Below are positions 1 to 10,753 of a DNA stretch of 64,000 nt, one piece after another. The position numbers and the translations under genes are program-made. The stretch lies in contig CACGHT010000002.1 of assembly GCA_902572925.1 (NCBI GenBank), forward strand, positions 1 to 64,000, in the 5' to 3' direction. The notes beneath the pieces were generated by a model. The model did no database searches. It was not told the DNA's origin and was given only the letters and a program-made list of their open reading frames with translations. Source of the DNA: an uncultured Pelagibacteraceae bacterium. GTDB lineage: Bacteria; Pseudomonadota; Alphaproteobacteria; Pelagibacterales; Pelagibacteraceae. How positions within the stretch are numbered: position 1 is the first letter of the stretch; every line of letters starts with the position of its first letter.

Positions 1-1010
1 GGGGGATTATTGGACTTGGAAATGTAGCTCATGAATTTGCAAAATCATTTTATAATACAAAAAATGCTAAGTTAATAGCAATCGCAAGTAAATCAGAAAA
101 TAAATTATCAAAATTCAAGGCTAATTTTAATATTGATACAAGTAATTGTCATGATGATTATGAAAAGTTATTAAATAATAAGATAGTAGATATAGTATAT
201 GTAGCTTTACCAAATAGCCTCCATTATGAATGGGTACATAAATCATTAGAATTTAAAAAGCATATACTCGTTGAAAAGCCAGCATTTGTAAATTTTCAAG
301 AAACGCAAAATATTTTTAATCATCCAAACTTTAATGACCTTTTCATTGGAGAGGGTTTTATGTTTAGATATCATCCTCAAATAATAAAAATAATTGAGTT
401 ATTGAAGGATAATAGCATCGGTCAAATTATTTCAATGCAATCCTTTTTCGGAAAAAATTTGTTATCAAAAAAACGTTTTTTTGGACTTTTTAATTCAAGT
501 AAATTTAATAAAAAAAATAGAATCTTTTCTAGATCGCTAGGTGGTGGAGCTATATTAGACCATGGCTCATATACTGTCTCCATGAGCTTACTAATTGCAT
601 CTTTGATAGATGGAGTTGATATTAAAAATTTCGACTTATCTGAAAATAAAAAAAAGAAAATTGAAAGTATTGATGTAGAAAGTTCTGTAAAATTAATTTT
701 TGACAAAAAATTTCAAGCTGAAATCGTCGCATCTTTTTCAAGAGATATTGGAAATTCAACAAGGATAAATGGTAAAAATGGTAAAATATTAATTACTAAT
801 ACTTGGAATTCAGATGAAGGTGAAATAATTTTAATTAATGACGAGAAAAAAACCTTTAAAATAAAAAATGAAAAAAATATTTATTCAAGGGAAATCGATG
901 AAATTAGTAATGATATCTTGAATAATAAAAAAGAGGCAAGTTTTCCAGGTACAAATAAAAGAGATATGTTAATAGGTAGTAAAATTTTGGATAGATGGAT
1001 AAATGAATAA
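1..1010 (+). CDS. Gfo/Idh/MocA-family oxidoreductase, 5' end outside window
   Basis: The open frame runs from base 3 without a stop, so the start lies upstream of the window. The first residues read GIIGLGN, the glycine-rich Rossmann nucleotide-binding turn. They are followed by a VALPNSLHYEW segment and the EKP motif (around base 275), which in this family carries the catalytic lysine and contacts NAD(P). The C-terminal half is the usual Gfo/Idh/MocA alpha/beta domain, with GGGAILDHGSY near base 541. Such enzymes oxidise or reduce sugars, often nucleotide sugars for surface glycans. The exact substrate cannot be read from the sequence. The downstream glycosyltransferase overlaps its end by 8 bases, so the two are probably co-transcribed. 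Confidence 0.85.
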   Translation, partial: GIIGLGNVAHEFAKSFYNTKNAKLIAIASKSENKLSKFKANFNIDTSNCHDDYEKLLNNKIVDIVYVALPNSLHYEWVHKSLEFKKHILVEKPAFVNFQETQNIFNHPNFNDLFIGEGFMFRYHPQIIKIIELLKDNSIGQIISMQSFFGKNLLSKKRFFGLFNSSKFNKKNRIFSRSLGGGAILDHGSYTVSMSLLIASLIDGVDIKNFDLSENKKKKIESIDVESSVKLIFDKKFQAEIVASFSRDIGNSTRINGKNGKILITNTWNSDEGEIILINDEKKTFKIKNEKNIYSREIDEISNDILNNKKEASFPGTNKRDMLIGSKILDRWINE

Positions 1011-1809
1011 AAATAAATTTATTGATTGTGTCACTTTCTTTGATAACAATTTTATGTTTAATCTTAGATATAATATCCTCAAAGACTATGTCGATTATTT
1101 TGTAATTTGTGAGTCCAGATATGATCATAAAAACAATATAAAAAAATTAAATTTTGATATCAGAGATTACGACTCAAAAAAAATTAAGTACATTATTTTA
1201 GATAAACCATTTCCCAATAATATTGACATATGGAAAAATCAAGCCATTCAAAGAGAACATATTTTAAAAAACTTACATTTTGCAAAATCAGATGATTATA
1301 TTTTTTTTTCAGACCCTGATGAAATTCCAAATCCACAAATATTTAAAAACTTTAATTTAGTTAAAAAATATGGAATTTTTTATCAAAAATGTTTTAACTA
1401 TAAATTTAATCTCTACAATCCTTATGAAACACCTTGGGAGGGCACAAGAGTTTGTAAGAAAAAAAACTTAAATTCTATAGATTATATGCGTCAAAAAATT
1501 AAATCTAAAAACCTCAAATATAATTTTTTAAGATTCGATAAAGAAAAAAGTATACAAATTTATAAGAATGCTGGTTGGCACTTTAATAATATTATGGAGC
1601 CTGATGAAATATCTCTTAAACTTAAAACGTTTGCTCACATTGAATTTAGTGATAGCAAGTTCTCTGATATTGATATAATAAAATCAAAAATTGATAAAAA
1701 AGTTGATTTATTCAACAGAGGACATCAATATAAGAAAGTTGCCTTAGATCAAACTTTTCCAAAATATCTTTATGATAATTATCAATTATATAAAAAATTT
1801 ATTTTGTAA
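1003..1809 (+). CDS. GT17-like glycosyltransferase
   Basis: A 268-residue protein that resembles glycosyltransferase family 17 (beta-1,4-N-acetylglucosaminyltransferase type). It opens with IDCVTFFDN, then has FVICESRYDH and a SDPDEIPNP motif near residue 101, the acidic cluster typical of this family. No signal peptide or membrane helix is evident. The ATG overlaps the stop region of the oxidoreductase, suggesting translational coupling. The pair probably builds or modifies a surface polysaccharide; the donor and acceptor sugars are unknown. The gene is rich in A/T and lysine/asparagine codons even for this window, as surface-glycan genes in SAR11 often are. Confidence 0.75.
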   Translation: MNKNKFIDCVTFFDNNFMFNLRYNILKDYVDYFVICESRYDHKNNIKKLNFDIRDYDSKKIKYIILDKPFPNNIDIWKNQAIQREHILKNLHFAKSDDYIFFSDPDEIPNPQIFKNFNLVKKYGIFYQKCFNYKFNLYNPYETPWEGTRVCKKKNLNSIDYMRQKIKSKNLKYNFLRFDKEKSIQIYKNAGWHFNNIMEPDEISLKLKTFAHIEFSDSKFSDIDIIKSKIDKKVDLFNRGHQYKKVALDQTFPKYLYDNYQLYKKFIL

Positions 1810-1812
1810 TAT

Positions 1813-1902
1813 GGAGAGGTGGCCGAGTGGTTGAAGGCGCACGCTTGGAAAGCGTGTAAAGGGGAAACTCTTTCATGGGTTCGAATCCCATTCTCTCCGC
1901 CA
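1813..1902 (+). tRNA. tRNA-Ser (anticodon GGA)
   Basis: A class II tRNA with a 7-bp acceptor stem (GGAGAGG against TCTCTCC), a D arm with GG, the anticodon loop TTGGAAA (anticodon GGA, reading UCU/UCC), a long variable arm, and a canonical T loop TTCGAAT. The CCA end is encoded. It sits 3 bases after the glycosyltransferase stop and ahead of gyrB, so it may mark the border between variable surface genes and conserved core genes. Confidence 0.97.
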
Positions 1903-1904
1903 TC

Positions 1905-1933
1905 AAATAAGCCTTGGTATATAAAGCTTATTT
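1905..1933 (+). terminator. Possible weak terminator after tRNA-Ser
   Basis: An 8-bp inverted repeat, AAATAAGC and GCTTATTT, separated by 13 bases and followed by AAGATTTTTATT. The stem is AT-rich and the T run is interrupted, so it is a weak terminator at best. Its place directly after the tRNA gene is the main support. Confidence 0.35.
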
Positions 1934-1963
1934 AAGATTTTTATTAGAAATTTGTGATTATAA

Positions 1964-4075
<2,112 letters not shown>

Positions 4076-4078
4076 ACC

Positions 4079-5359
4079 ATGAAGTTTTTTGAAACTTCAA
4101 AATTTCATACTTTAAAAAAATCTACTTATATCTCTTTAAGATGGATTGGTATAATAGGTCAATTAATTTCTGTTTATATTGTTTATTTTTTTTTCAATTT
4201 TAACTTTAATTTTATACTATCAAATTTAATTATTTTTGTAGGAGTTTTGAGTAATTTTTATTTGATCTTCATTTATAATAAAACTCAACTTTCAGATAGA
4301 TCTGCACTAATTTTTTTAATGATAGATATATTTCAACTAGGTTCACTAATCTTTCTCACAGGAGGAATTAAAAACCCTTTTGTTATTTTTTTATTGATTC
4401 CTAGCGTATTTGCATCATCAAATTTAGGAATTAGAACTAATTTATTTCTTGTTGTTACAACAATATTAATGATTACTTTTTTAACATTTTATTCAGAGGA
4501 TTTACCTGCGCCACTAAATGATCATTTTCATGTTGATCCTTACTATTATTATTCAATTCCAATTGCTTTTATAATTGCTTTAATTTTTTTAAATTATTTC
4601 GCGATAGTATTTGGTGCAGAGTCAAGAAAAAGAAAAGAGGCCCTTGGAAAAATGGAGGAAATAATGGCTCAAGAACATGAAATGTTATCTTTAGGAGGTC
4701 AAGCAGCAGCAGCAGCACATTCACTTGGAACTCCTTTATCTACGATTAAAATTATTTCACAAGAGTTAAAAGATCAATTAAAGGATCGCACAGATCTGAA
4801 GTCAGATATAGAATTACTTTCAAGTCAAGTTGAAAGATGTAATCAAATTTTAAAAAAACTATCTTTGAATCCTATTGAGGAAGATGATTTTATAGATGAG
4901 GATTTGGATTTTAAAAAATATATCAATCAAATAGTTAATTCATTTCAAGAAACAAGTGATAAAAAATTTATTTTAAATTTTGATCAAGATGCAAGTCCGG
5001 GAAAAATTTCTAGATCAATAGAAATAATATATGGTTTGAGAAATTTTATAGGAAATGCAAATAAATTTGCTAAAGAAAAAATATTTATTACCCTTAAAAG
5101 TAATAATGAATATACTGAAATTACCATCGAAGATGATGGTGAAGGATATCCTGGCGAAATATTGTCAAAAATAGGTGAACCTTATTTAAGATCACTGAAC
5201 AATAAGGATAAGTCTCAATCTGGTCTGGGTCTAGGAATATTTATAGGCAAAAACTTACTTGAAAAAAACTTTGCCTCTTTAAATTGTCAAAATTCCAAAA
5301 CAAGAACTGGAGCAGAAGTGAATATAAGATGGAAAAATGAAGATCTAAAAAAAATTTAA
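4079..5359 (+). CDS. regB: RegB/PrrB/ActS-type redox sensor histidine kinase
   Basis: A 426-residue membrane sensor kinase. About six hydrophobic helices fill the first 180 residues and contain GGIKNPF (about 95-101), the GGxxNPF quinone-binding signature of RegB. The H-box [15 protein letters not shown] carries the phospho-accepting His near residue 214. A Cys at about 254 (QVERCNQIL) matches the redox-active cysteine known from Rhodobacter RegB. The C-terminal ATPase has NANKFA (N box), EDDGEGYPG and GLGLGIFIG. In relatives it phosphorylates RegA/PrrA to adjust respiratory and other energy genes to quinone redox state. No regA or senC lies beside it; it follows gyrB with a 3-base gap. Confidence 0.93.
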   Translation: MKFFETSKFHTLKKSTYISLRWIGIIGQLISVYIVYFFFNFNFNFILSNLIIFVGVLSNFYLIFIYNKTQLSDRSALIFLMIDIFQLGSLIFLTGGIKNPFVIFLLIPSVFASSNLGIRTNLFLVVTTILMITFLTFYSEDLPAPLNDHFHVDPYYYYSIPIAFIIALIFLNYFAIVFGAESRKRKEALGKMEEIMAQEHEMLSLGGQAAAAAHSLGTPLSTIKIISQELKDQLKDRTDLKSDIELLSSQVERCNQILKKLSLNPIEEDDFIDEDLDFKKYINQIVNSFQETSDKKFILNFDQDASPGKISRSIEIIYGLRNFIGNANKFAKEKIFITLKSNNEYTEITIEDDGEGYPGEILSKIGEPYLRSLNNKDKSQSGLGLGIFIGKNLLEKNFASLNCQNSKTRTGAEVNIRWKNEDLKKI

Positions 5360-7155
5360 TGTAATTTTGCTTTTTTATCGAACAATGTGCTCAGTTGTGA
5401 AATCATTACATCACCAAGTTCATTTACATCAGTAATTTTAATCGCTCTTTTGTAATATCTAGAAACGTCATGACCGATTCCTATAGCTAAAATTTCTATT
5501 TCGGATTTATCCTCTATAAACTTAACCATTTTTTTTAAATGTTTTTCTAAAAAATCTCCTGAATTTACTGATAAGGTTGAGTCATCAACGGGAGCACCAT
5601 CTGAAATTACCATCAAAATTTTTCTTTCTTCTTTTCTCTTATTAATTCTATTGAAAGCCCACGTTATAGCCTCGCCATCTATATTTTCTTTTAGTAAGCC
5701 CTCCTTTAACATTAGTCCTAGGTTGTCTTTTGCTTGTCTCCAATGTGTATCAGCTCCTTTATAAATAATATGTCTTAAGTCATTTAATCTTCCAGGTGTC
5801 TTAGGTTTATTATTTTTGTTCCATAACTCTCTACTTTGACCACCTTTCCAATTTTTTGTTGTGAAACCTAATATCTCCACTTTTACCGAGCAACGCTCTA
5901 ATGTTCTAGAGAGAATATCAGCACAAATAGCTGCAATTGTAATTGGTCTACCTCTCATTGAACCCGAGTTATCAATTAGAAGAGTTACCACCGTGTCCTT
6001 AAAGTCTAAATCTTTCTCTTTCTTGAAAGATAAAGAGTTGTATGGATCCATTATAATTCTCGGTAACTTAGAGCTATCAAGTAATCCTTCCTCTAAATCA
6101 AACTCCCAAGCTCTACTCTGTTTTGCTAATAATTGTCTTTGAAGTTTATTAGCAAGTTTCGTTATAACATCTTGGAAACCAATTAATTGTTGATCCAATG
6201 TTTTTCGAAGCTTATTTGCTTCATCTGCGTTTTCAAGATTTTCAGCTTTCGTAATTTCATCAAACTGTGTTGTAAAAATTTTATAATCTAAATTTAATTC
6301 CTTTAAATTTTTCTTTTGGATTACTTGCTCAGAGTTTTGTTCATCTGATTCTGTATCTACAAGTTGTTCATCTAATTTATATTCATCAATATTATAATCT
6401 GAGTCTAACCTGGTCTCTGTTTCATCTTGCTTATCAGGATTTTTTTTGTCATCATTTTCATTATCATCATTTTCACTTGTCTGATTTTCTTTATCATCCT
6501 CTGGGTTTTCGTCCCTTTTTTCTTCATTTTCTTCTGATTGAAAGATGTCCATTTCTTGAAGTATCTGGGAGAACTTTGAACTATAAATATTTTGATCTTC
6601 TAAATTTTGTTTAAAAAATTCTATATGTTCAAAAATTGATTTATCAAAATCTTTTTCCCAGAAGTTTAACATTCTTGATGTTAAAGAATTAAGTTTGATA
6701 TTATGGAAATTTTTTAGCATATATAATTCAAAAGCTTCAACTACAGGCACATCATCTTTGGATTTGATTTGATCTTTTCTTTTATGGTTGATCATTTGAA
6801 TATAATTATCTCTTAAATTTTTTTCTATTCCTTTTAACATTTTTGATCCCAATTTTTCATATCTTATTTTTTCAGTGATTGTATAAAGTGATTTACAAGA
6901 TGAGCTGGAGGGTAAATTCTTTTTAAATATTGACTCATCAGAAAATTTCTTTTTAAGAGCTTTCGAGTCTGTTTCCGCTCTAGCCTTAATAAAATCGTTT
7001 TTTGAATTTAAATTTTCTAGTTCAATTAAATCTTGTTTTTCAGAATCTTTAATATTTTTCTTAGGATTGATTCCCAAATCATCTGAGATTACTCTTAATG
7101 TAGACGATAGAGCCTGTCTAAGCTTTTCTTTAAAACTCTCAGTTTTGTTATTCAT
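5356..7155 (-). CDS. cobT: CobT-like protein with C-terminal von Willebrand A domain
   Basis: A 599-residue protein like CobT of the aerobic cobaltochelatase. A long, highly charged central stretch of Asp/Glu/Asn/Lys (about residues 200-280) precedes a vWA domain with the MIDAS motif DNSGSM near residue 393 and a later [12 protein letters not shown]. CobT and the AAA+ protein CobS form a chaperone-like complex that normally powers CobN, which inserts cobalt into hydrogenobyrinate diamide. CobN and other cob genes are not in this window, so the pair may act on another client. The gene directly abuts cobS, and its stop codon overlaps regB's in a shared TTAA. Confidence 0.88.
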   Translation of the reverse strand: MNNKTESFKEKLRQALSSTLRVISDDLGINPKKNIKDSEKQDLIELENLNSKNDFIKARAETDSKALKKKFSDESIFKKNLPSSSSCKSLYTITEKIRYEKLGSKMLKGIEKNLRDNYIQMINHKRKDQIKSKDDVPVVEAFELYMLKNFHNIKLNSLTSRMLNFWEKDFDKSIFEHIEFFKQNLEDQNIYSSKFSQILQEMDIFQSEENEEKRDENPEDDKENQTSENDDNENDDKKNPDKQDETETRLDSDYNIDEYKLDEQLVDTESDEQNSEQVIQKKNLKELNLDYKIFTTQFDEITKAENLENADEANKLRKTLDQQLIGFQDVITKLANKLQRQLLAKQSRAWEFDLEEGLLDSSKLPRIIMDPYNSLSFKKEKDLDFKDTVVTLLIDNSGSMRGRPITIAAICADILSRTLERCSVKVEILGFTTKNWKGGQSRELWNKNNKPKTPGRLNDLRHIIYKGADTHWRQAKDNLGLMLKEGLLKENIDGEAITWAFNRINKRKEERKILMVISDGAPVDDSTLSVNSGDFLEKHLKKMVKFIEDKSEIEILAIGIGHDVSRYYKRAIKITDVNELGDVMISQLSTLFDKKAKLH

Positions 7156-8129
7156 TAAATTTGAATATTTAATAAGGACTCCGGTAATTCCTCACCAAAA
7201 CATCTTTGGTAATATTCTGCAATTATATTTTTCTCGATTTCATCGCACTTATTTAAAAACGTTACTCTAAAAGCATAACCTGTGTCTTTAAAAATTTCTG
7301 CATTTTCAGCCCAGTGCAAAACTGTTCTTGGACTCATAACTGTAGATATATCCCCAGCTATAAATCCTTTTCTAGTCAATGATGCGACCTTAATCATATT
7401 AGAAACTTTTTCTTTACCTTTTGTGTTATTAAACCCTTTATTTTTTGCTAAGATTATCTCCATTTCTTTATCAAGGCTAAGATAGTTTAAAGTTGTAACA
7501 ATATTCCATCTATCCATCTGTCCTTGATTAATTTGTTGAGTTCCATGGTAAAGTCCTGTTGTATCTCCTAAACCAACAGTATTGGAGGTTGCAAATAGTC
7601 TAAAAAATTTATTTTGTTTAATAACTTTATTTTTATCTAAAAGAGTAAAATTACCCTCTGCTTCAAGTACTCTTTGGATAACAAACATTACATCGGGTCT
7701 TCCTGCGTCATATTCATCAAATACTAATGCAACGGGGTTTTGTATCGACCAAGGTAAAATCCCTTCATTAAATTGTGTAACTTGCTTACCATCTTTTAAA
7801 ACAATTGCATCCTTACCTATCAAATCTATACGACTTATATGACTATCTAAATTTACTCTGATACAGGGCCAATTTAATCTCGCAGCAATTTGTTCTATAT
7901 GTGTAGATTTTCCTGTGCCGTGATAACCTTGAACAAGAACTCTTTTGTTAAATGCAAAACCTGAAATTATAGCTAACGTAGTGTCTCGATCAAATTTATA
8001 GTTTTTATCTATCTCTGGAACATATTCGCTCTTTTTGGAGAAAGCATCTACTTCCATATTGGAGTCAATTCCAAAAGTTTGTTTAATCGACAGTTTTATA
8101 TCAGGTTGATTGTTTATATCTGGTGTCAA
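7155..8129 (-). CDS. cobS: CobS-like AAA+ ATPase (MoxR class)
   Basis: A 324-residue AAA+ ATPase. Walker A is [10 protein letters not shown] (residues 68-77), Walker [11 protein letters not shown] (about 135), with sensor-type ATSNTVG following. It matches the CobS family over its full length. The start read here is TTG at 8129, which overlaps the stop of the upstream J-domain gene (TTGA); the next in-frame ATG is 24 codons later and would remove conserved N-terminal sequence. It shares its end with the start of cobT, so the two are surely made together. Cobaltochelatase activity would need CobN, which is not seen, so the substrate remains open. Confidence 0.9.
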   Translation of the reverse strand: MTPDINNQPDIKLSIKQTFGIDSNMEVDAFSKKSEYVPEIDKNYKFDRDTTLAIISGFAFNKRVLVQGYHGTGKSTHIEQIAARLNWPCIRVNLDSHISRIDLIGKDAIVLKDGKQVTQFNEGILPWSIQNPVALVFDEYDAGRPDVMFVIQRVLEAEGNFTLLDKNKVIKQNKFFRLFATSNTVGLGDTTGLYHGTQQINQGQMDRWNIVTTLNYLSLDKEMEIILAKNKGFNNTKGKEKVSNMIKVASLTRKGFIAGDISTVMSPRTVLHWAENAEIFKDTGYAFRVTFLNKCDEIEKNIIAEYYQRCFGEELPESLLNIQI

Positions 8130-8647
8130 TTTTTTTCTCTATAAGTATTTTTTAATTGGGTGTATGCCAAAGTTATTGATTTAAGTTTTTCTTCAAATTT
8201 TTTGTTACCAGAATTCATATCAGGGTGAAATTTTTTAACAAGTATTTTAAATTTATCATAAATCTTTTCCCATCTAGACCCTACTGAAATACCTAATATT
8301 TCAAATGCTTTGATGTCTTTGTGATCATATCTAAATTGTCCCATGTGATTAAAATCACTTTTTAACTTTTCCTTATCTAGCTCATCTTTTAGAGTATTAC
8401 TCCATAAAACTTTAAAAAAATTATCCGAAGAACTAAAACTCTGTGTAGGTTTATGCCAAACCATATCTGATTTTAAAAAATTAATTACTTGGTCATCATT
8501 CATACCCGAAAAATAATTCCAGTTTTTATTAAATTCTTTGACATGTTCTAAACAAAGCAATCGATATTTTTTACTATTATCTTTTTCAACTGGCGCTTTA
8601 TATTCACCAATTTCATTGCAATTATTCCAGTCACAGATATTTTTCAT
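8126..8647 (-). CDS. DnaJ-like J-domain protein with N-terminal Cys motif
   Basis: A 173-residue protein with a J domain at its C-terminal end (about residues 110-170) carrying the diagnostic HPD at 141-143. The N-terminal half has spaced cysteines (Cys5, Cys10, Cys32) and a [18 protein letters not shown] segment, as in a conserved alphaproteobacterial family found beside cobS. The J domain would recruit DnaK. The operon order J-protein, cobS, cobT suggests that the chaperone supports assembly of the CobST complex or its client. The start is 14 bases from the divergent bolA start. Confidence 0.88.
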   Translation of the reverse strand: MKNICDWNNCNEIGEYKAPVEKDNSKKYRLLCLEHVKEFNKNWNYFSGMNDDQVINFLKSDMVWHKPTQSFSSSDNFFKVLWSNTLKDELDKEKLKSDFNHMGQFRYDHKDIKAFEILGISVGSRWEKIYDKFKILVKKFHPDMNSGNKKFEEKLKSITLAYTQLKNTYREKN

Positions 8648-8649
8648 GA

Positions 8650-8659
8650 TATAATTATA
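8650..8659. promoter_or_regulatory. Candidate symmetric bidirectional -10 region between dnaJ-like gene and bolA
   Basis: The 14-base gap between two divergent ATGs contains TATAATTATA, which presents TATAAT on both strands (8650-8655 plus, 8659-8654 minus). On each side exactly six bases separate the -10 box from the A of the ATG, so transcription would begin at or next to the start codons and give leaderless messages. No convincing -35 boxes were found on either side. Confidence 0.5.
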
Positions 8660-8661
8660 TT

Positions 8662-8922
8662 ATGAATATAAATGAATTAATCGTAAAGGTAAAAAAAAAA
8701 CTAAAAAAAAATATAAATATCGAAAATATTTTAATAGAAGATAAAACATTTTTACATAAAAATCATGAAGGACATGAAAACAATAAATTTCATTTAAAAA
8801 TAAGAATTGAGTCTCAAGAGCTTAGGAAATTGAATAAGATTGAAAGCAATAAAAAAATTTATAAAATATTAGATGTAGAATTAAAAAATCATATTCATTC
8901 TTTACAAATTTCAATTAATTAA
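8662..8922 (+). CDS. bolA: BolA family protein
   Basis: An 86-residue BolA-fold protein. After a lysine-rich first helix it has the family pattern HKNHEGHENNKFHLKI, with the histidines that help bind a [2Fe-2S] cluster together with a monothiol glutaredoxin, and ends with a helix ending HIHSLQI. BolA proteins act in iron-sulfur trafficking and stress control. In alphaproteobacteria a bolA commonly lies next to the J-domain/cobS genes, as here. Its last 12 bases overlap the convergent aroB gene. Confidence 0.87.
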   Translation: MNINELIVKVKKKLKKNINIENILIEDKTFLHKNHEGHENNKFHLKIRIESQELRKLNKIESNKKIYKILDVELKNHIHSLQISIN

Positions 8923-10017
8923 TAACTTTCTCAAAAAAAGTTTGATATTAATAGAAGAAAACTCTTTTTCAATTATTGGACCACCAATTTTCTTTATCAA
9001 TATAAGCTTAATATTTTTAGAATTATTTTTTTTATCCCTCGCCATAAAGGATATGATCTGATTAATTTTTTTTAATGTAAAATAATTTTTAATAGATATA
9101 GGAAAATGAGAGTTATTGAGATGATTAATCGCAGACTCAAATTCTTTATTGGAAATCAACTTTTTATTATGACTAAATTCAAACGCAGATTTCATACCCA
9201 GAATTACAGCTTCTCCATGATTTAATTTTTTTGAAAAATTTAAACTTGCCTCATATGCATGGGCAAAAGTATGTCCGAAATTCAAAATTTTTCTTAAATT
9301 TTTTTCTTTTTCATCTTTTTCAACAATTGATTTTTTGACTTTACAACTTTCATAAATAGATTTTTCAATAGTTGGAGACTTTAGTTTTAATACTTCATTA
9401 ATATTCTTATTTAAAAAATTATAAAACTTTTTATTTGCAATTAATGCATGTTTTACTATTTCTGCGTAACCACAAACTACTTCTCTAAATGGTAGACTTT
9501 TCAAAATATTTACATCACTGATAACAATTTTAGGTTGATAAAAACTTCCAATTAAATTTTTGCCTTCAGATGTGTTAATACCTGTTTTACCGCCAACAGA
9601 TGAATCAACTTGTGATAACAATGTTGTTGGAATATTTACAAATTTTAGACCTCTTTTGAATAAACTTGCTGCAAAACCTGCTACATCACCAGTAATGCCT
9701 CCTCCAACAGATATTAAACAGTCATCTCTAGAAAAATTCTTTTGAAGCAAAAGATCTAAAATTTTGTTAACATTTTCTTGATTTTTATTTTTCTCATTTG
9801 CATTGTAAATAAATTTGTAAACCTCATATCTTTTCAGGGATCTTGAAATTTGTTTGACATATTTATTTGGAATATTTTTATCTAAAACTAATAAGCATTT
9901 TTTAAAGTTGATAGAATTTGTCTTAAATATTCCTGATAAATTAGAAATCAAATTTCTTCCAATTATAATAGGATATTTTTCTGAATTAGTTTTAACTATC
10001 AGTTTAATTGGCTTCAT
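8911..10017 (-). CDS. aroB: 3-dehydroquinate synthase
   Basis: A 368-residue enzyme that converts DAHP to 3-dehydroquinate, step two of the shikimate pathway, in the cytoplasm with NAD and a divalent metal. Visible motifs include SVGGGITGDVAGFAAS (NAD binding), the PTTLLSQVDSSVGGKTGIN block with active-site lysine and asparagine, and the metal ligands in GYAEIVKHA and NFGHTFAHA. Length is normal for the family. It overlaps aroK by 14 bases, so the two are co-translated. Confidence 0.96.
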   Translation of the reverse strand: MKPIKLIVKTNSEKYPIIIGRNLISNLSGIFKTNSINFKKCLLVLDKNIPNKYVKQISRSLKRYEVYKFIYNANEKNKNQENVNKILDLLLQKNFSRDDCLISVGGGITGDVAGFAASLFKRGLKFVNIPTTLLSQVDSSVGGKTGINTSEGKNLIGSFYQPKIVISDVNILKSLPFREVVCGYAEIVKHALIANKKFYNFLNKNINEVLKLKSPTIEKSIYESCKVKKSIVEKDEKEKNLRKILNFGHTFAHAYEASLNFSKKLNHGEAVILGMKSAFEFSHNKKLISNKEFESAINHLNNSHFPISIKNYFTLKKINQIISFMARDKKNNSKNIKLILIKKIGGPIIEKEFSSINIKLFLRKLLIN

Positions 10018-10516
10018 AAATATCTATGATTTTTTTTGTAATTTGTTGTTTTGTAAAATTTTCACAATCTATTTTATATAGTGCTTTAGAGTAAATAATT
10101 GAACGTTTTTTTATGATTTCTATAAGTTCATTTTTACTAGAATTTACTGCCAAAGGTCTTTTTTTGCTGTTTTTAATCCTATTAATTAATGTATCAATAT
10201 TCCAATTAAGCCAAAATGATAAGTGATTTTCTAGAACCTCATTTTTAATAGCTCGATTGATGAACGCTCCTCCACCAAGTGCGATTACACCTTTTTTACT
10301 TTTTAAAATATTAAGAGCTATCTTTTTTTCAATATCTCTAAAGAAATTTTCTCCTTTTGTTTCGAAGATTTTTGATATTTTCATTTTTTGATCATTCTCA
10401 ATTAATTGATCAATATCAAAAAAGTTAAGGTTTAATTTTTTTGATACCATGGAGCCAATCGAGCTCTTTCCAGAGCCCATCATTCCGATAAAAACTAAAT
10501 TTTCCTTTGATTTCAT
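10004..10516 (-). CDS. aroK: Shikimate kinase
   Basis: Phosphorylates shikimate at the 3-hydroxyl using ATP. The P-loop is GMMGSGKSS near the N-terminus, followed by DIDQLIE, the FR of GENFFRDIEKK (shikimate contact), and the ALGGGAF block. The open frame extends upstream to 10579, but I chose the ATG at 10516 because it gives a typical 170-residue kinase beginning MKSKENLVFIG; the extra 21 residues match nothing in the family. Together with aroB it supplies the shikimate route; aroA lies elsewhere in the window, at 42279-43604. Confidence 0.94.
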   Translation of the reverse strand: MKSKENLVFIGMMGSGKSSIGSMVSKKLNLNFFDIDQLIENDQKMKISKIFETKGENFFRDIEKKIALNILKSKKGVIALGGGAFINRAIKNEVLENHLSFWLNWNIDTLINRIKNSKKRPLAVNSSKNELIEIIKKRSIIYSKALYKIDCENFTKQQITKKIIDIYEAN

Positions 10517-10573
10517 AAGTTTCTTTATTGAAAAAACACAAATATGTCTTAATTTGAAATTAATTAAATCTAT

Positions 10574-10753
10574 ATGCAATTTACGAGAAAAACAAGTTAT
10601 AGCAAAAGTATAATTGGTTTATTAATAAAGATATTTTTAATTACAATTGTATTTGTTGGAATAATTTTTCTTTTAAATAAATTAGATTTCCCAGCACCAA
10701 AAAAAACAATTGAAAAAATAATACCTAATGAAAATTTTAAAATTGTTAAATAA
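10574..10753 (+). CDS. Small single-pass membrane protein, unknown function
   Basis: A 59-residue frame beginning MQFTRKTSYSKSIIG. It has one strong hydrophobic helix (about residues 13-35, rich in Ile, Leu, Phe, Val) preceded by positive charge, then a short polar tail with Pro-Ala-Pro-Lys-Lys. The topology suggests N-in, with the tail in the periplasm. Its last 26 bases overlap the start of the next large secreted-protein gene, so the two are probably one operon. No family is recognised. Spacing from aroK's chosen start is 57 bases, enough for a promoter. Confidence 0.6.
   Translation: MQFTRKTSYSKSIIGLLIKIFLITIVFVGIIFLLNKLDFPAPKKTIEKIIPNENFKIVK

Noticed and set aside
10517-10579. Longer aroK reading frame
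   Set aside because: It adds 21 residues with no match to shikimate kinases and would overlap the divergent small membrane protein. The ATG at 10516 gives the normal size.
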